From contig NZ_CP071060.1 of the NCBI RefSeq assembly GCF_017161445.1, positions 372,001 through 436,000 of the forward strand: DNA of 64,000 nucleotides, read 5' to 3'. The notes under the pieces are model-generated. The model saw only the letters and a program-made list of their open reading frames with translations. It searched no databases and was not told the DNA's origin. Positions 56,773 to 64,000 of this stretch are shown piece by piece. The DNA comes from Niveibacterium microcysteis (GTDB lineage: Bacteria; Pseudomonadota; Gammaproteobacteria; Burkholderiales; Rhodocyclaceae). The translations under genes were made by a program, and so were the position numbers. Within the stretch, counting starts at the first letter, position 1. Each line of letters starts with the position of its first letter.

Positions 56773-58736
56773 ACGCGCCGCGCGCGCCGATCGCCTTTGC
56801 CGATGTGCCGCCGGGGGCAGCCAACCATGCGCGGCTGTTCTTCTTCGGCGCGGTGCTCGCATGGCTGGCGCCGGCCCTGCACAAGGCAGGCTCGCCCGAC
56901 GCGCTGTTCGCGCACCACCCCTTCCTGCAGGACTACCTCGACCAGATCGACCGCCCGGAACTCGAAGGGCTCGCGCTGGAGACCTGCTGGCATGCCTGGC
57001 ATGAGGCCGCCGACGCATGGGCGGGTGCGCAGACCGGACTGCCGGTCCGTCGCATGCAAGCAGCACTGGCGCTGGATGACGCGGCGATCGGACTGGTCTT
57101 CCAGATCGGCCTGATCGAAGACGACCCGCGCTTCGCCGCGCTCGCCGCCGATTTGCAGGATGGCACCGCACGCCCGGCTTGGGGCTGGCTTGCTGCCTGC
57201 CACCCGACGCTGGAGCCGGATGCGGTACGCGAGCGCCTGCAGGCGCTGCTCAACGCCGGGCTGCTGCACGCCGAGCAGCAAGGCCCGCGTGCCGCGTGGA
57301 CGCTGTCGGTGCCGCTCGCGGTGTGGGACGCGCTGTGCGCGCGGCGGGTCGAGGACGCGACGCTGCGTTTGCGTCCGCGCGAGGCTGCGTCGCCGCTCGA
57401 TGCGCTGGTTGTGCCGGAGGCGGCGGCCGACGCCCCTCGGCTGCTTGCGCTGCGCGGGCTGCCTGGCAGCGGCCGCATGACGCTCGCGGCTGCGCTCGCG
57501 GCTGCGGCCGGCCACGCTTGCCTGAGCCTGCGCGCGAGCGCAGCGACGTCGGCTGCCGAACTGGCGTCGGCACGCTGCATTGCACTGCTGTCGGACGCCG
57601 CACTGGTGCTGGACGCGCGACGGCAACTACCGGAATCGCTGGCGTTGGTCGCGCCGCTTGCTGACATCTGCCTGCTGCCCCTGGCCGGTGGCGAGCTGCC
57701 GCCACAGGTGACGGTGCTCCGCTTGGCGCCGCCCGCACCGCAGGCGCGTGCCGCGATGTTGCAACGCGCGTGGCGCCATGCGGGGCTCGAAGATTCTCCT
57801 GATTTCCTGGCCGCGCCGCATCGCTTGCCTGCCGGCATCTGGCAGCGGTTGATCGCGCGCGCGCTGACACGGCCCGAGCCGGCGCGTGCTTTGGCTGAGC
57901 TGCTGGCCGCGCGCAGTGACGCGACGCTGGCGTCGCTGGCCGAGGCCCTTCCCGGCGCGGGTGATTGGAGCGAGTTGGCCTTGCCGCCCCGCGCGGCTGA
58001 GGAAATGCGCTGGCTTGAGCTGCGTTGCCGGCAGCGCGAACGGCTCGCCGAAGGCGTGGGCGATGCGTTGGCGGCCGGGCTCACACCGGGCGTGCGGGCG
58101 CTTTTCAAAGGGCCTTCCGGCACCGGCAAGACAGCCGCTGCGCGCATCCTCGCCGCGCAGTTGGGCAAACCGGCCTTCCGCATCGACCTGGCGCGTACCG
58201 TCAGCAAGTACATCGGCGAGACGGAAGCGAATCTCGCGCGCATCTTCGAGGCGGCCGAAGCCGTCGATGCGGTGTTGCTGCTCGACGAAGGCGATGCGCT
58301 GATGGCCGGGCGCACCGGGGTCAGCAACGCCAACGACCGCTATGCGAACCTGGAAACCAACTTCCTGCTGCAGGCGGTGGAGCGCTTCCACGGCATCCTG
58401 CTGGTGACCACCAACAGCGCGGAACGGATCGACAGCGCCTTCCTGCGCCGCATCGACGTGACGATCGACTTCCCGGCGCCCGATGCCACGGTGCGTGAAC
58501 GCATTCTTGCGATCCATCTGCCGCGCGACCATGCGGTGCCACCAGAGGTGTTGTCGCGCTTTGCGGCGCGCTGCAGTTTCGCGGGCGGGCAGTGGCGCAA
58601 TGTGGTGCTGCATGCGGCGCTGCTGGCACTGGAGGCCGGCAGCCGCATCGACGCCGCGGCGCTGGAGGCGGCGATTCGCCGTGAGTATCGCAAGAGCGGC
58701 CAGGTCTGCCCGCTGCGTGAGGAGGGCGAAACGTGA
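56769..58736 (+). CDS. eCIS AAA+ ATPase (Pvc15/Afp15-like)
   Basis: A 655-residue ATPase. The C-terminal AAA+ domain (about 415-640) has Walker A GPSGTGKT (residues 448-455, Lys454), Walker B AVLLLDEGDAL near 500-507, sensor LLVTTNSAERI and arginine finger FLRRIDVTI. The N-terminal half is helical and includes a second, degenerate P-loop-like GLPGSGRMTLAA near residue 235. Pvc15-type ATPases are needed for assembly and for loading cargo into the tube. Its stop overlaps the cargo gene start (GTGA). Confidence 0.93.
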   Translation: MNAPRAPIAFADVPPGAANHARLFFFGAVLAWLAPALHKAGSPDALFAHHPFLQDYLDQIDRPELEGLALETCWHAWHEAADAWAGAQTGLPVRRMQAALALDDAAIGLVFQIGLIEDDPRFAALAADLQDGTARPAWGWLAACHPTLEPDAVRERLQALLNAGLLHAEQQGPRAAWTLSVPLAVWDALCARRVEDATLRLRPREAASPLDALVVPEAAADAPRLLALRGLPGSGRMTLAAALAAAAGHACLSLRASAATSAAELASARCIALLSDAALVLDARRQLPESLALVAPLADICLLPLAGGELPPQVTVLRLAPPAPQARAAMLQRAWRHAGLEDSPDFLAAPHRLPAGIWQRLIARALTRPEPARALAELLAARSDATLASLAEALPGAGDWSELALPPRAAEEMRWLELRCRQRERLAEGVGDALAAGLTPGVRALFKGPSGTGKTAAARILAAQLGKPAFRIDLARTVSKYIGETEANLARIFEAAEAVDAVLLLDEGDALMAGRTGVSNANDRYANLETNFLLQAVERFHGILLVTTNSAERIDSAFLRRIDVTIDFPAPDATVRERILAIHLPRDHAVPPEVLSRFAARCSFAGGQWRNVVLHAALLALEAGSRIDAAALEAAIRREYRKSGQVCPLREEGET

Positions 58737-61700
58737 CCGCCCTTGCGCGCGCGGCGGTGGCGGCGAGGCCTGCACCGGCCACCACCGCGCGCGCGCGCCC
58801 GGCAGCGGGTACCGCCCAGCGCATGCCGGGCCGGCTCGGTGCTGGCCAGGCGCTCGCGATGCCAGTGCGTCGCCGCCTGGAGCAGAGCCTCAATGCGGAT
58901 CTGGCAAGCGTACGTGTGCATACCGACGCCGCGGCACAGCGGGCGGCGGCCCAGACCGGTGCGCGCGCCTTCACGTATGGCGAAGACATCGTGCTCGCGA
59001 AGGGCGAGCGGCCGGACGATCTGGCGCTGCTTGCGCACGAAGTGGCCCATGTGATCCAGCAACGCGGGCCGGCGCAGCCGCAGGTGCAGCGCCTTGGCGA
59101 CGATGGCGGTGCGCTGGAAGCCGAAGCCAGTAGCGCGAGCGCGGCAGTGGTGGCGGGCGGCGGTTACACCGTCAGCGGGCGCACGAGTGGCAACACGGTG
59201 CAGCGGAAGCCGGGCTTGCTCGATCGCGGGCGGGCGCTGCTCGGCGGCGCCGTGGATACGGTCAAGCAGGCGGCCGGCGATCTGGCGATGGAGCTGGTCA
59301 ACCGCTATGCGCCCGAACTGGCGCCCTTTGTTCAGAAGGGCCCGCAAGGCGTGCTGGATTACCTGAAGGAGCGCGTCACCAACGGCTTCAAGAAGGTCAT
59401 CGACGGCGTCATGGCGCCGGTGTATGCGGTGGCCGGGGCCGGCAAACAACTTACTGCCCGCTTTGCGCCGATGCTGCAATGGGTGCAGGAGGCGGCCGGG
59501 AAGATCGCCGCCAACGACTGCACGCCGCTGCGCCAGGCGGCCGAGAAAGTGGAGCAACTGGCAACCAAGCTGCTGCAACCCATCGTCGAGAAACTGCAGC
59601 CGGTGGTGAAGAAGATCGAGGACCTGTGCCAGTCGCTGTGGGACAAGGTCGGGGCGCCGGTGTGGAACTGGATCAAGAAGGTCGCCAAGCAGCAGTGGGA
59701 TCAGATCGAACAACTGGCGAGCTGGGTGTGGGACAAATGCGCGCCGATCCGCAAGGCCTCGGCCGACGCCTGGACCTGGGTGAAGAACAAGCTGGGGATC
59801 GGCGACGGGCCGGAGGGCCAGAACGGCATCCTGCAGTGGGTGCAGGGCAAGGTCGAGAAGCTGTGGGACGCGGTGAAGGAAGTGCTGGCGCCCTATCAGA
59901 AAGAGATCAAGACGGTCGCCACGGTGGTGGGCGCGGTGGCGGTGATGGCCTCGCCCGCCGGGCCGTTGGTGGCGCTGGGTGCGGCCGTGGTGGGAGTGGT
60001 GCAGGGCGTACGCTGGATCAAGGCCCACTGGGGCAAGGGCAGCATGGTGGTGCAGGCGCGTGCCTACCTGCAGAACACCCTGATCCCTACGCTGCAACGC
60101 GGCGCCCATCGCTTCGGCAGCGGGTTGGTGAATCTCGCGCGCGGGCTCACGGGCGCGATCGGCCGAGTGGCGAAGGCGGTGGGTGGCTGGGTTGGTGTAG
60201 CGGCCGGCGTCGGGCTGTCGTTCATCGTGTCGGCGACGCAGTGGGTAGCGGACCAGATTGACGCGCTGGCTGCCTGGGCCGGCGGCAAGCTGATGCAGGT
60301 GGCCGATGGCCTGCTCGCGATGGTGGATCGGCTCGGCGCCTTCCTCGGCCGAGCGCTCAACTTCCTGCGCCGCATCGCCAACGTGGTGCTGGACGTTTGG
60401 GGCATCCCGATCCTGCTCGCCGAAAAGATCTGGGACATGATCCCGAGCTGCATCCGCGACCCCTTCGTCGACTTCCTGATCCCGATCATCCTGCGCCAGA
60501 TCGAGCTGTTCGAAGCGCTCGCGCGCGACGGCGAGGCTTGGGCTCGCACGAAGACGGAGATCCGTGCGCTGATCAAGCTGGTGTTCAAGAACCGCGACTT
60601 GATGGGGGCGGTGAAAGCGAGCTTCCGGCTGGTGCTGCGGGTCTTCGACGTGCCGCCGGAGCTGCTTGGCGAACTCATCAGCAAGGCCTTCTCGGTGTGG
60701 GACCGCGTGATGCGCGCGCCGATCGACTTCGTGCGCAATGCGGTGCGCGCCACCGGCGCCGGTTTCAAGCGATTCGGCAAGAACATCCTGAGCCACCTTG
60801 GCTTCGGCATCGAGGGCTGGCTGTTCGGCGAACTGGCCGAGAAGGGCATCAGCGCGCCGAGCAGCTGGAAGGACCCGATGGCAGTGTTCGGCTTCGCGCT
60901 GGATGTGCTGGGGCTGTCGGTGAACCACATCTTCGATCTGCTGAAGAAGCGCTTTGACCCGAAGAAGGTGGACAAGCTGCGCACCTGGATGCGCCGCTTT
61001 GGCAGCGCGATCGCCTGGGTGCGTGGCGCAATCGACACCTCCAAGTCGCCCGCCGAGAACACCAAGGGCATCATCGACAAGGCCAAGGAATTCGGCAGTA
61101 CGGTGCTGCAGGGTGTGGCCGAATGGGTGGCGGGAAAGGTGGCGGAGGAAATCGCGATCGTGGCGACGGCTGCTGCGGCATCCGGCGGGTTGTCCGAGAT
61201 CGTCGACATCGCACGTCGGGTGTACAAGGTCTTCAAGGCAGTGAAGCGCTACGCGCAGCAGATCATCCGCATCGCGATCAGCGCGCTCGATTCGGCGTCG
61301 GAGATTGCGAGTGGCGCGATCGACAAGGCCGGCGCGCGGGTGGAAGGGCTGATGCGCCGCGCGATGCCGGTGGTGATCGGTTTCCTGGCCGAACAGGTCG
61401 GGCTGGGCGGCGTCGGCAAGAAGATCCGCGAGCTGGTCGACACGATCCGCAAGAAGGTGGACGACGCGATCCTGTGGCTGATCGACAAGGTCAAGGCGGG
61501 TATTGATGCGATCCTTCGCGGCATCAAGGCGGTGGCCGGTGCGATTGCGGACTGGTGGAAGACCCGCGTGGGCTTCCGCAGCAAGAGCGGCGAATCGCAC
61601 ACGATCTCGACCGAAGGCACCGAGGATGCGCCGGCGATCTACGTTGAGAGCAAGAAGACGGCGATCGACGAGGCGATCGGGCAGATTGCCGACGGCGGTC

Positions 61701-62410
61701 TCAAGTCACAGGCGAAGGATCTCAAGCGCGATGTCTACAAGGCGATCCGCGACGGCAAGAACGCCAAGGATGACGCGGAAGCGGACAAGCACGCCAAGAC
61801 GGTACAGAAGCACCTGAACGCACTGGGCGGCGTGTTCCGCCAGGCCGGCGTGCCGACGGATGACAGCGACCCGGCGCTGGAGCTTGGCGACGGCATCCCG
61901 ACCAGCGTCAGCTACGGTGGCGTTGATGCGCAGCGCGGCGGCAAGAGCATGACGGCCGACCCACTGACGCCCGAGCACGGCGCCGGCAGCTCGCCGTCAG
62001 TGGTGCCGCCGATCTGGGACAAGGTGAACAAGCGACGCAACGACAAGCGGCTTTATGTCATGGGCCACCTGCTGAACAACAAGCTCGGCGGCCCCGGCGA
62101 CAACATCGCCAACCTCACGCCGATCACCTTCAGCTGCAACGCGGCGCATCAGGCTGCGGTGGAAAGCACGCTCAAATCGATGATCAACACCGCACGCAAG
62201 TTCGTGTACTACAAAGTCAGTGTGAAGTATCCGCGCAGCCCGGTCGCCACACCGCCGGAAGCCGCCCCCGAAGAGGGCTTCCTCGCCACCGCGATTTCGT
62301 GGGAATGGCAGCAGCTCAAGCGCAAGAAGACGGGTGGCGGCTACGAGCGCATGGGCAGCCCGCAGCGCGGATCGGTGCCCAACTTCCCCAACGGTTTTCC
62401 GCAGACCTGA
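58733..62410 (+). CDS. DUF4157 cargo protein with nuclease-like C-terminal domain
   Basis: A 1225-residue protein. The DUF4157 domain (about 40-115) contains the metalloprotease motif HEVAH (102-106). Residues about 160-950 are a long amphipathic helical region with repeated Trp-rich segments (VWNWIKKVAKQQWDQIEQLA). The C-terminus (about 1040-1225) carries GH1112LLNNKLGGPGDN and NLTPITFSCN, the pattern of DNA/RNA non-specific (beta-beta-alpha metal) nucleases. DUF4157 is known to mark eCIS cargo. GTG start overlaps the ATPase stop, with GAGGAGGG upstream. It is the likely toxin payload. Confidence 0.85.
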   Translation: MTALARAAVAARPAPATTARARPAAGTAQRMPGRLGAGQALAMPVRRRLEQSLNADLASVRVHTDAAAQRAAAQTGARAFTYGEDIVLAKGERPDDLALLAHEVAHVIQQRGPAQPQVQRLGDDGGALEAEASSASAAVVAGGGYTVSGRTSGNTVQRKPGLLDRGRALLGGAVDTVKQAAGDLAMELVNRYAPELAPFVQKGPQGVLDYLKERVTNGFKKVIDGVMAPVYAVAGAGKQLTARFAPMLQWVQEAAGKIAANDCTPLRQAAEKVEQLATKLLQPIVEKLQPVVKKIEDLCQSLWDKVGAPVWNWIKKVAKQQWDQIEQLASWVWDKCAPIRKASADAWTWVKNKLGIGDGPEGQNGILQWVQGKVEKLWDAVKEVLAPYQKEIKTVATVVGAVAVMASPAGPLVALGAAVVGVVQGVRWIKAHWGKGSMVVQARAYLQNTLIPTLQRGAHRFGSGLVNLARGLTGAIGRVAKAVGGWVGVAAGVGLSFIVSATQWVADQIDALAAWAGGKLMQVADGLLAMVDRLGAFLGRALNFLRRIANVVLDVWGIPILLAEKIWDMIPSCIRDPFVDFLIPIILRQIELFEALARDGEAWARTKTEIRALIKLVFKNRDLMGAVKASFRLVLRVFDVPPELLGELISKAFSVWDRVMRAPIDFVRNAVRATGAGFKRFGKNILSHLGFGIEGWLFGELAEKGISAPSSWKDPMAVFGFALDVLGLSVNHIFDLLKKRFDPKKVDKLRTWMRRFGSAIAWVRGAIDTSKSPAENTKGIIDKAKEFGSTVLQGVAEWVAGKVAEEIAIVATAAAASGGLSEIVDIARRVYKVFKAVKRYAQQIIRIAISALDSASEIASGAIDKAGARVEGLMRRAMPVVIGFLAEQVGLGGVGKKIRELVDTIRKKVDDAILWLIDKVKAGIDAILRGIKAVAGAIADWWKTRVGFRSKSGESHTISTEGTEDAPAIYVESKKTAIDEAIGQIADGGLKSQAKDLKRDVYKAIRDGKNAKDDAEADKHAKTVQKHLNALGGVFRQAGVPTDDSDPALELGDGIPTSVSYGGVDAQRGGKSMTADPLTPEHGAGSSPSVVPPIWDKVNKRRNDKRLYVMGHLLNNKLGGPGDNIANLTPITFSCNAAHQAAVESTLKSMINTARKFVYYKVSVKYPRSPVATPPEAAPEEGFLATAISWEWQQLKRKKTGGGYERMGSPQRGSVPNFPNGFPQT

Positions 62411-62445
62411 GGGCCAGACCGGCTCTGCCGGACAGGAGATCAAGC

Positions 62446-63765
62446 ATGCAGGCACAACAGTTCTTCGATTGCGTGAAGCCGACGGTCGCTCTGCTCAAAG
62501 CCCGGGGGCTGGATCAGCGGATCTACAGCGACGTGGTCGACGCCGCCGGCCACCAGTATGTCGACCTGGTGATGGAGGGCGGCGGCGTGCTGGGCGTTGC
62601 GCTGCTCGGCTACGTCTACATTCTGGAGCAGGCGGGGCTGCGCTTCTCCGGGCTTGGGGGCGCATCAGCCGGCTCGATCACTGCGCTGGCGCTCGCTGCC
62701 CTGGGCACGCCCGCCGAGGCGAAGAGCGAGCGCCTGACCGAGATCGTCGCCAACATGCCGATGGCGAGTTTCGTCGACGGCAAGGACGACGATGACGACG
62801 ACGCGCCCGACTTCATCGACACCATGCTCAAGCGGCCGGGACTCGCGAAGGGCATCTGGAAGGCGATGCAGGTGGTCGACAACATGAACGAGATCCACGG
62901 GCTGAACCGCGGCGAACGCTTCCATGCCTGGATGCGCGACGTGGTGCTGGGCAAGGAGGTCGCCACCACGTCCGCGCTGCGGGCGCGCATGGGTACGACG
63001 CCGGCCGGATGGCGCCTGCGCGATGGCACGCGGCACCGTGCCTCGCAGCTCGACGGTGCGGATGCGCTGCCGCCGCTCGACCCGGCGAAGGACTATCTGT
63101 GTGTGGTGGCCGCGGACATCGCGACCGAAACGAAGGTCGAGTTCCCGCGCATGGCCGCGCTGTATTGGGCCGATGTCGGTGCGGTGAACCCGGCGGACTA
63201 TGCACGCTGCTCGATGTCGATCCCGCTCTTCTTCAAGCCGGTGCGGGTGCCCTTGAGCCTGCGCGACGAGGGCCATCTGAAGCAGTGGGAAGACATGGGC
63301 GGGCTGGTGGCCGACGACAACATCGGCTTCCCGCCGCCGGAGGCGGTGTTCGTGGATGGCGGCGTGCTGTCCAACTTCCCGATCGATGTCTTCCATTCCA
63401 CGCACAAGGTGCCGACGCGGCCGACCTTCGGCGTGAAGCTGCAATGGGATGAACGCGCCCACACCATCACTGGCGCGCTGAAGCTGATCACACAGACCTT
63501 CAACTCATCGCGCCACTGCCTGGACTACGAGTTCATCCGGAAGAACCCGGACTTCCGCCAACTGGTGGCCTACATCGATACGGCCGACCACGACTGGTTG
63601 AACTTCCAGCTCAGTGACGCGGCCAAGCTGGATCTGTTCGATCGCGGCGCGAAGACGGCGCTCGAATTCCTCGAAGGTTTTGACTGGGAACGCTACAAGG
63701 ACACCCGCGCCAGCCTCATCGGCGCCTATCAGGAGGCCTGGCGGCCGAAGACGACACCCGTCTGA
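62446..63765 (+). CDS. Patatin-like phospholipase, probable eCIS effector
   Basis: A 439-residue patatin-fold lipase. The oxyanion motif is GGGVLG (45-50), the nucleophile elbow GASAG has Ser74, and the dyad Asp is D304 in VDGG. Family members cleave acyl chains from phospholipids. An acidic run (GKDDDDDDAPD) lies near residues 108-118. It follows the cargo gene by 35 bases with a CAGGAG site and has no signal peptide, so delivery by the particle or action in the producing cell are both possible. It is the last gene of the cluster. Confidence 0.88.
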   Translation: MQAQQFFDCVKPTVALLKARGLDQRIYSDVVDAAGHQYVDLVMEGGGVLGVALLGYVYILEQAGLRFSGLGGASAGSITALALAALGTPAEAKSERLTEIVANMPMASFVDGKDDDDDDAPDFIDTMLKRPGLAKGIWKAMQVVDNMNEIHGLNRGERFHAWMRDVVLGKEVATTSALRARMGTTPAGWRLRDGTRHRASQLDGADALPPLDPAKDYLCVVAADIATETKVEFPRMAALYWADVGAVNPADYARCSMSIPLFFKPVRVPLSLRDEGHLKQWEDMGGLVADDNIGFPPPEAVFVDGGVLSNFPIDVFHSTHKVPTRPTFGVKLQWDERAHTITGALKLITQTFNSSRHCLDYEFIRKNPDFRQLVAYIDTADHDWLNFQLSDAAKLDLFDRGAKTALEFLEGFDWERYKDTRASLIGAYQEAWRPKTTPV

Positions 63766-63787
63766 CCGGCCAGGCTGCGAGCCGGAT

Positions 63788-64000
63788 TCAGAGCCGCTGG
63801 ATGGCTTCGCGAACCTTGTCCGGCTCGTCGAGCTTCATCAGCTTGCCGACTTTCACCGCCAGCTCGCCGGTGTGGGCACGCAGGATCTCTTGCTTGACCT
63901 CGAGGATCTGCGTCGGGTGCATCGAGAAGTCGCGCAGCCCCATGCCCAGCAGCAAGCGGGTGTTGGCCACGTCGCCGGCCATTTCGCCACACACGGAGAC
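63788..64000 (-). CDS. ptsI: PEP-protein phosphotransferase (enzyme I), C-terminal end
   Basis: About 70 residues of a gene that continues beyond the right edge. The sequence SVCGEMAGDV, then LLLGMGLRDFSMHP and ILEVKQEILRAHTGEL, is the C-terminal PEP-binding TIM-barrel of enzyme I, including the catalytic Cys of the CGEMAGD motif. It phosphorylates HPr from PEP in the PTS. It could also belong to a PtsP paralogue. It is transcribed toward the eCIS cluster and ends 22 bases from the patatin stop. Confidence 0.85.
   Translation of the reverse strand, partial: VSVCGEMAGDVANTRLLLGMGLRDFSMHPTQILEVKQEILRAHTGELAVKVGKLMKLDEPDKVREAIQRL

Noticed and set aside
58340..61600. A 1086-codon open frame on the minus strand opposite the DUF4157 cargo gene
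   Set aside because: It is rich in His, Arg and Gln with no domain, and mirrors the codon bias of the real plus-strand gene in GC-rich DNA.
29998..63765. The cluster as a prophage or a type VI secretion system
   Set aside because: Capsid, portal, terminase, integrase and lysis genes are absent, and there is no TssJLM membrane complex or ClpV; the DUF4255 cap, LysM connector and Pvc15-type ATPase indicate an eCIS.

Overview
The window is GC-rich, densely coded bacterial chromosome. Gene content points to a betaproteobacterium, probably Rhodocyclales or Burkholderiales-like: MetX-MetW methionine pair, ThiC behind a TPP riboswitch, RlhA, many LysR regulators, two chemoreceptors with one behind a sigma-28 promoter. 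This placement is inferred from gene families, not from a marker gene. No rRNA, tRNA, CRISPR array or transposase was seen.

Left part (1-29.9 kb) is ordinary chromosome: a cut chemoreceptor, an acyltransferase, NudK, an orphan receiver domain, RlhA, small membrane proteins, a diguanylate cyclase and several LysR-regulated units. From 9.2 to 14.6 kb a LysR gene diverges from an apparent redox/detoxification operon: two AhpD-like paralogues, each preceded by the same 34-bp element, a glutaredoxin, a three-domain oxidoreductase, a GST and an NTF2-like protein. From 16.9 to 29 kb lie thiC with its TPP riboswitch, transporters, a MocR regulator, metX-metW under a SAM-II riboswitch with an attenuator, and a full chemoreceptor.

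Right part (28.8-63.8 kb) is one gene set on the plus strand: an extracellular contractile injection system (eCIS, the Afp/PVC family of phage-tail-like particles). It opens with a sigma-54 activator gene and a near-perfect -24/-12 promoter at 29998-30012. In order it encodes a winged-helix-like small protein, a Pvc16-type cap protein (DUF4255), a hypothetical protein, sheath 1, tube 1; then sheath 2, tube 2, a LysM tube/baseplate protein, a small protein, hub (gpD-like), spike (gpV-like) and a 696-residue protein with a hydrophobic C-terminus; then gp25, baseplate J and tail protein I; then three fibre-type proteins, a 640-residue unknown, the AAA+ ATPase, a 1225-residue DUF4157 protein ending in a nuclease-like domain (likely cargo), and a patatin phospholipase. 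No separate tape-measure or PAAR gene was found.

The most unusual structure is a repeat of about 660 bp present three times inside the eCIS cluster (about 34.67, 43.66 and 49.77 kb), exactly at the borders between the four gene modules. Each copy is a long imperfect palindrome with a hairpin at each end and a nested central hairpin. One internal stem keeps pairing through two compensatory base-pair changes between copies.

The window closes on the 3' end of a PEP-phosphotransferase (enzyme I) gene on the minus strand.
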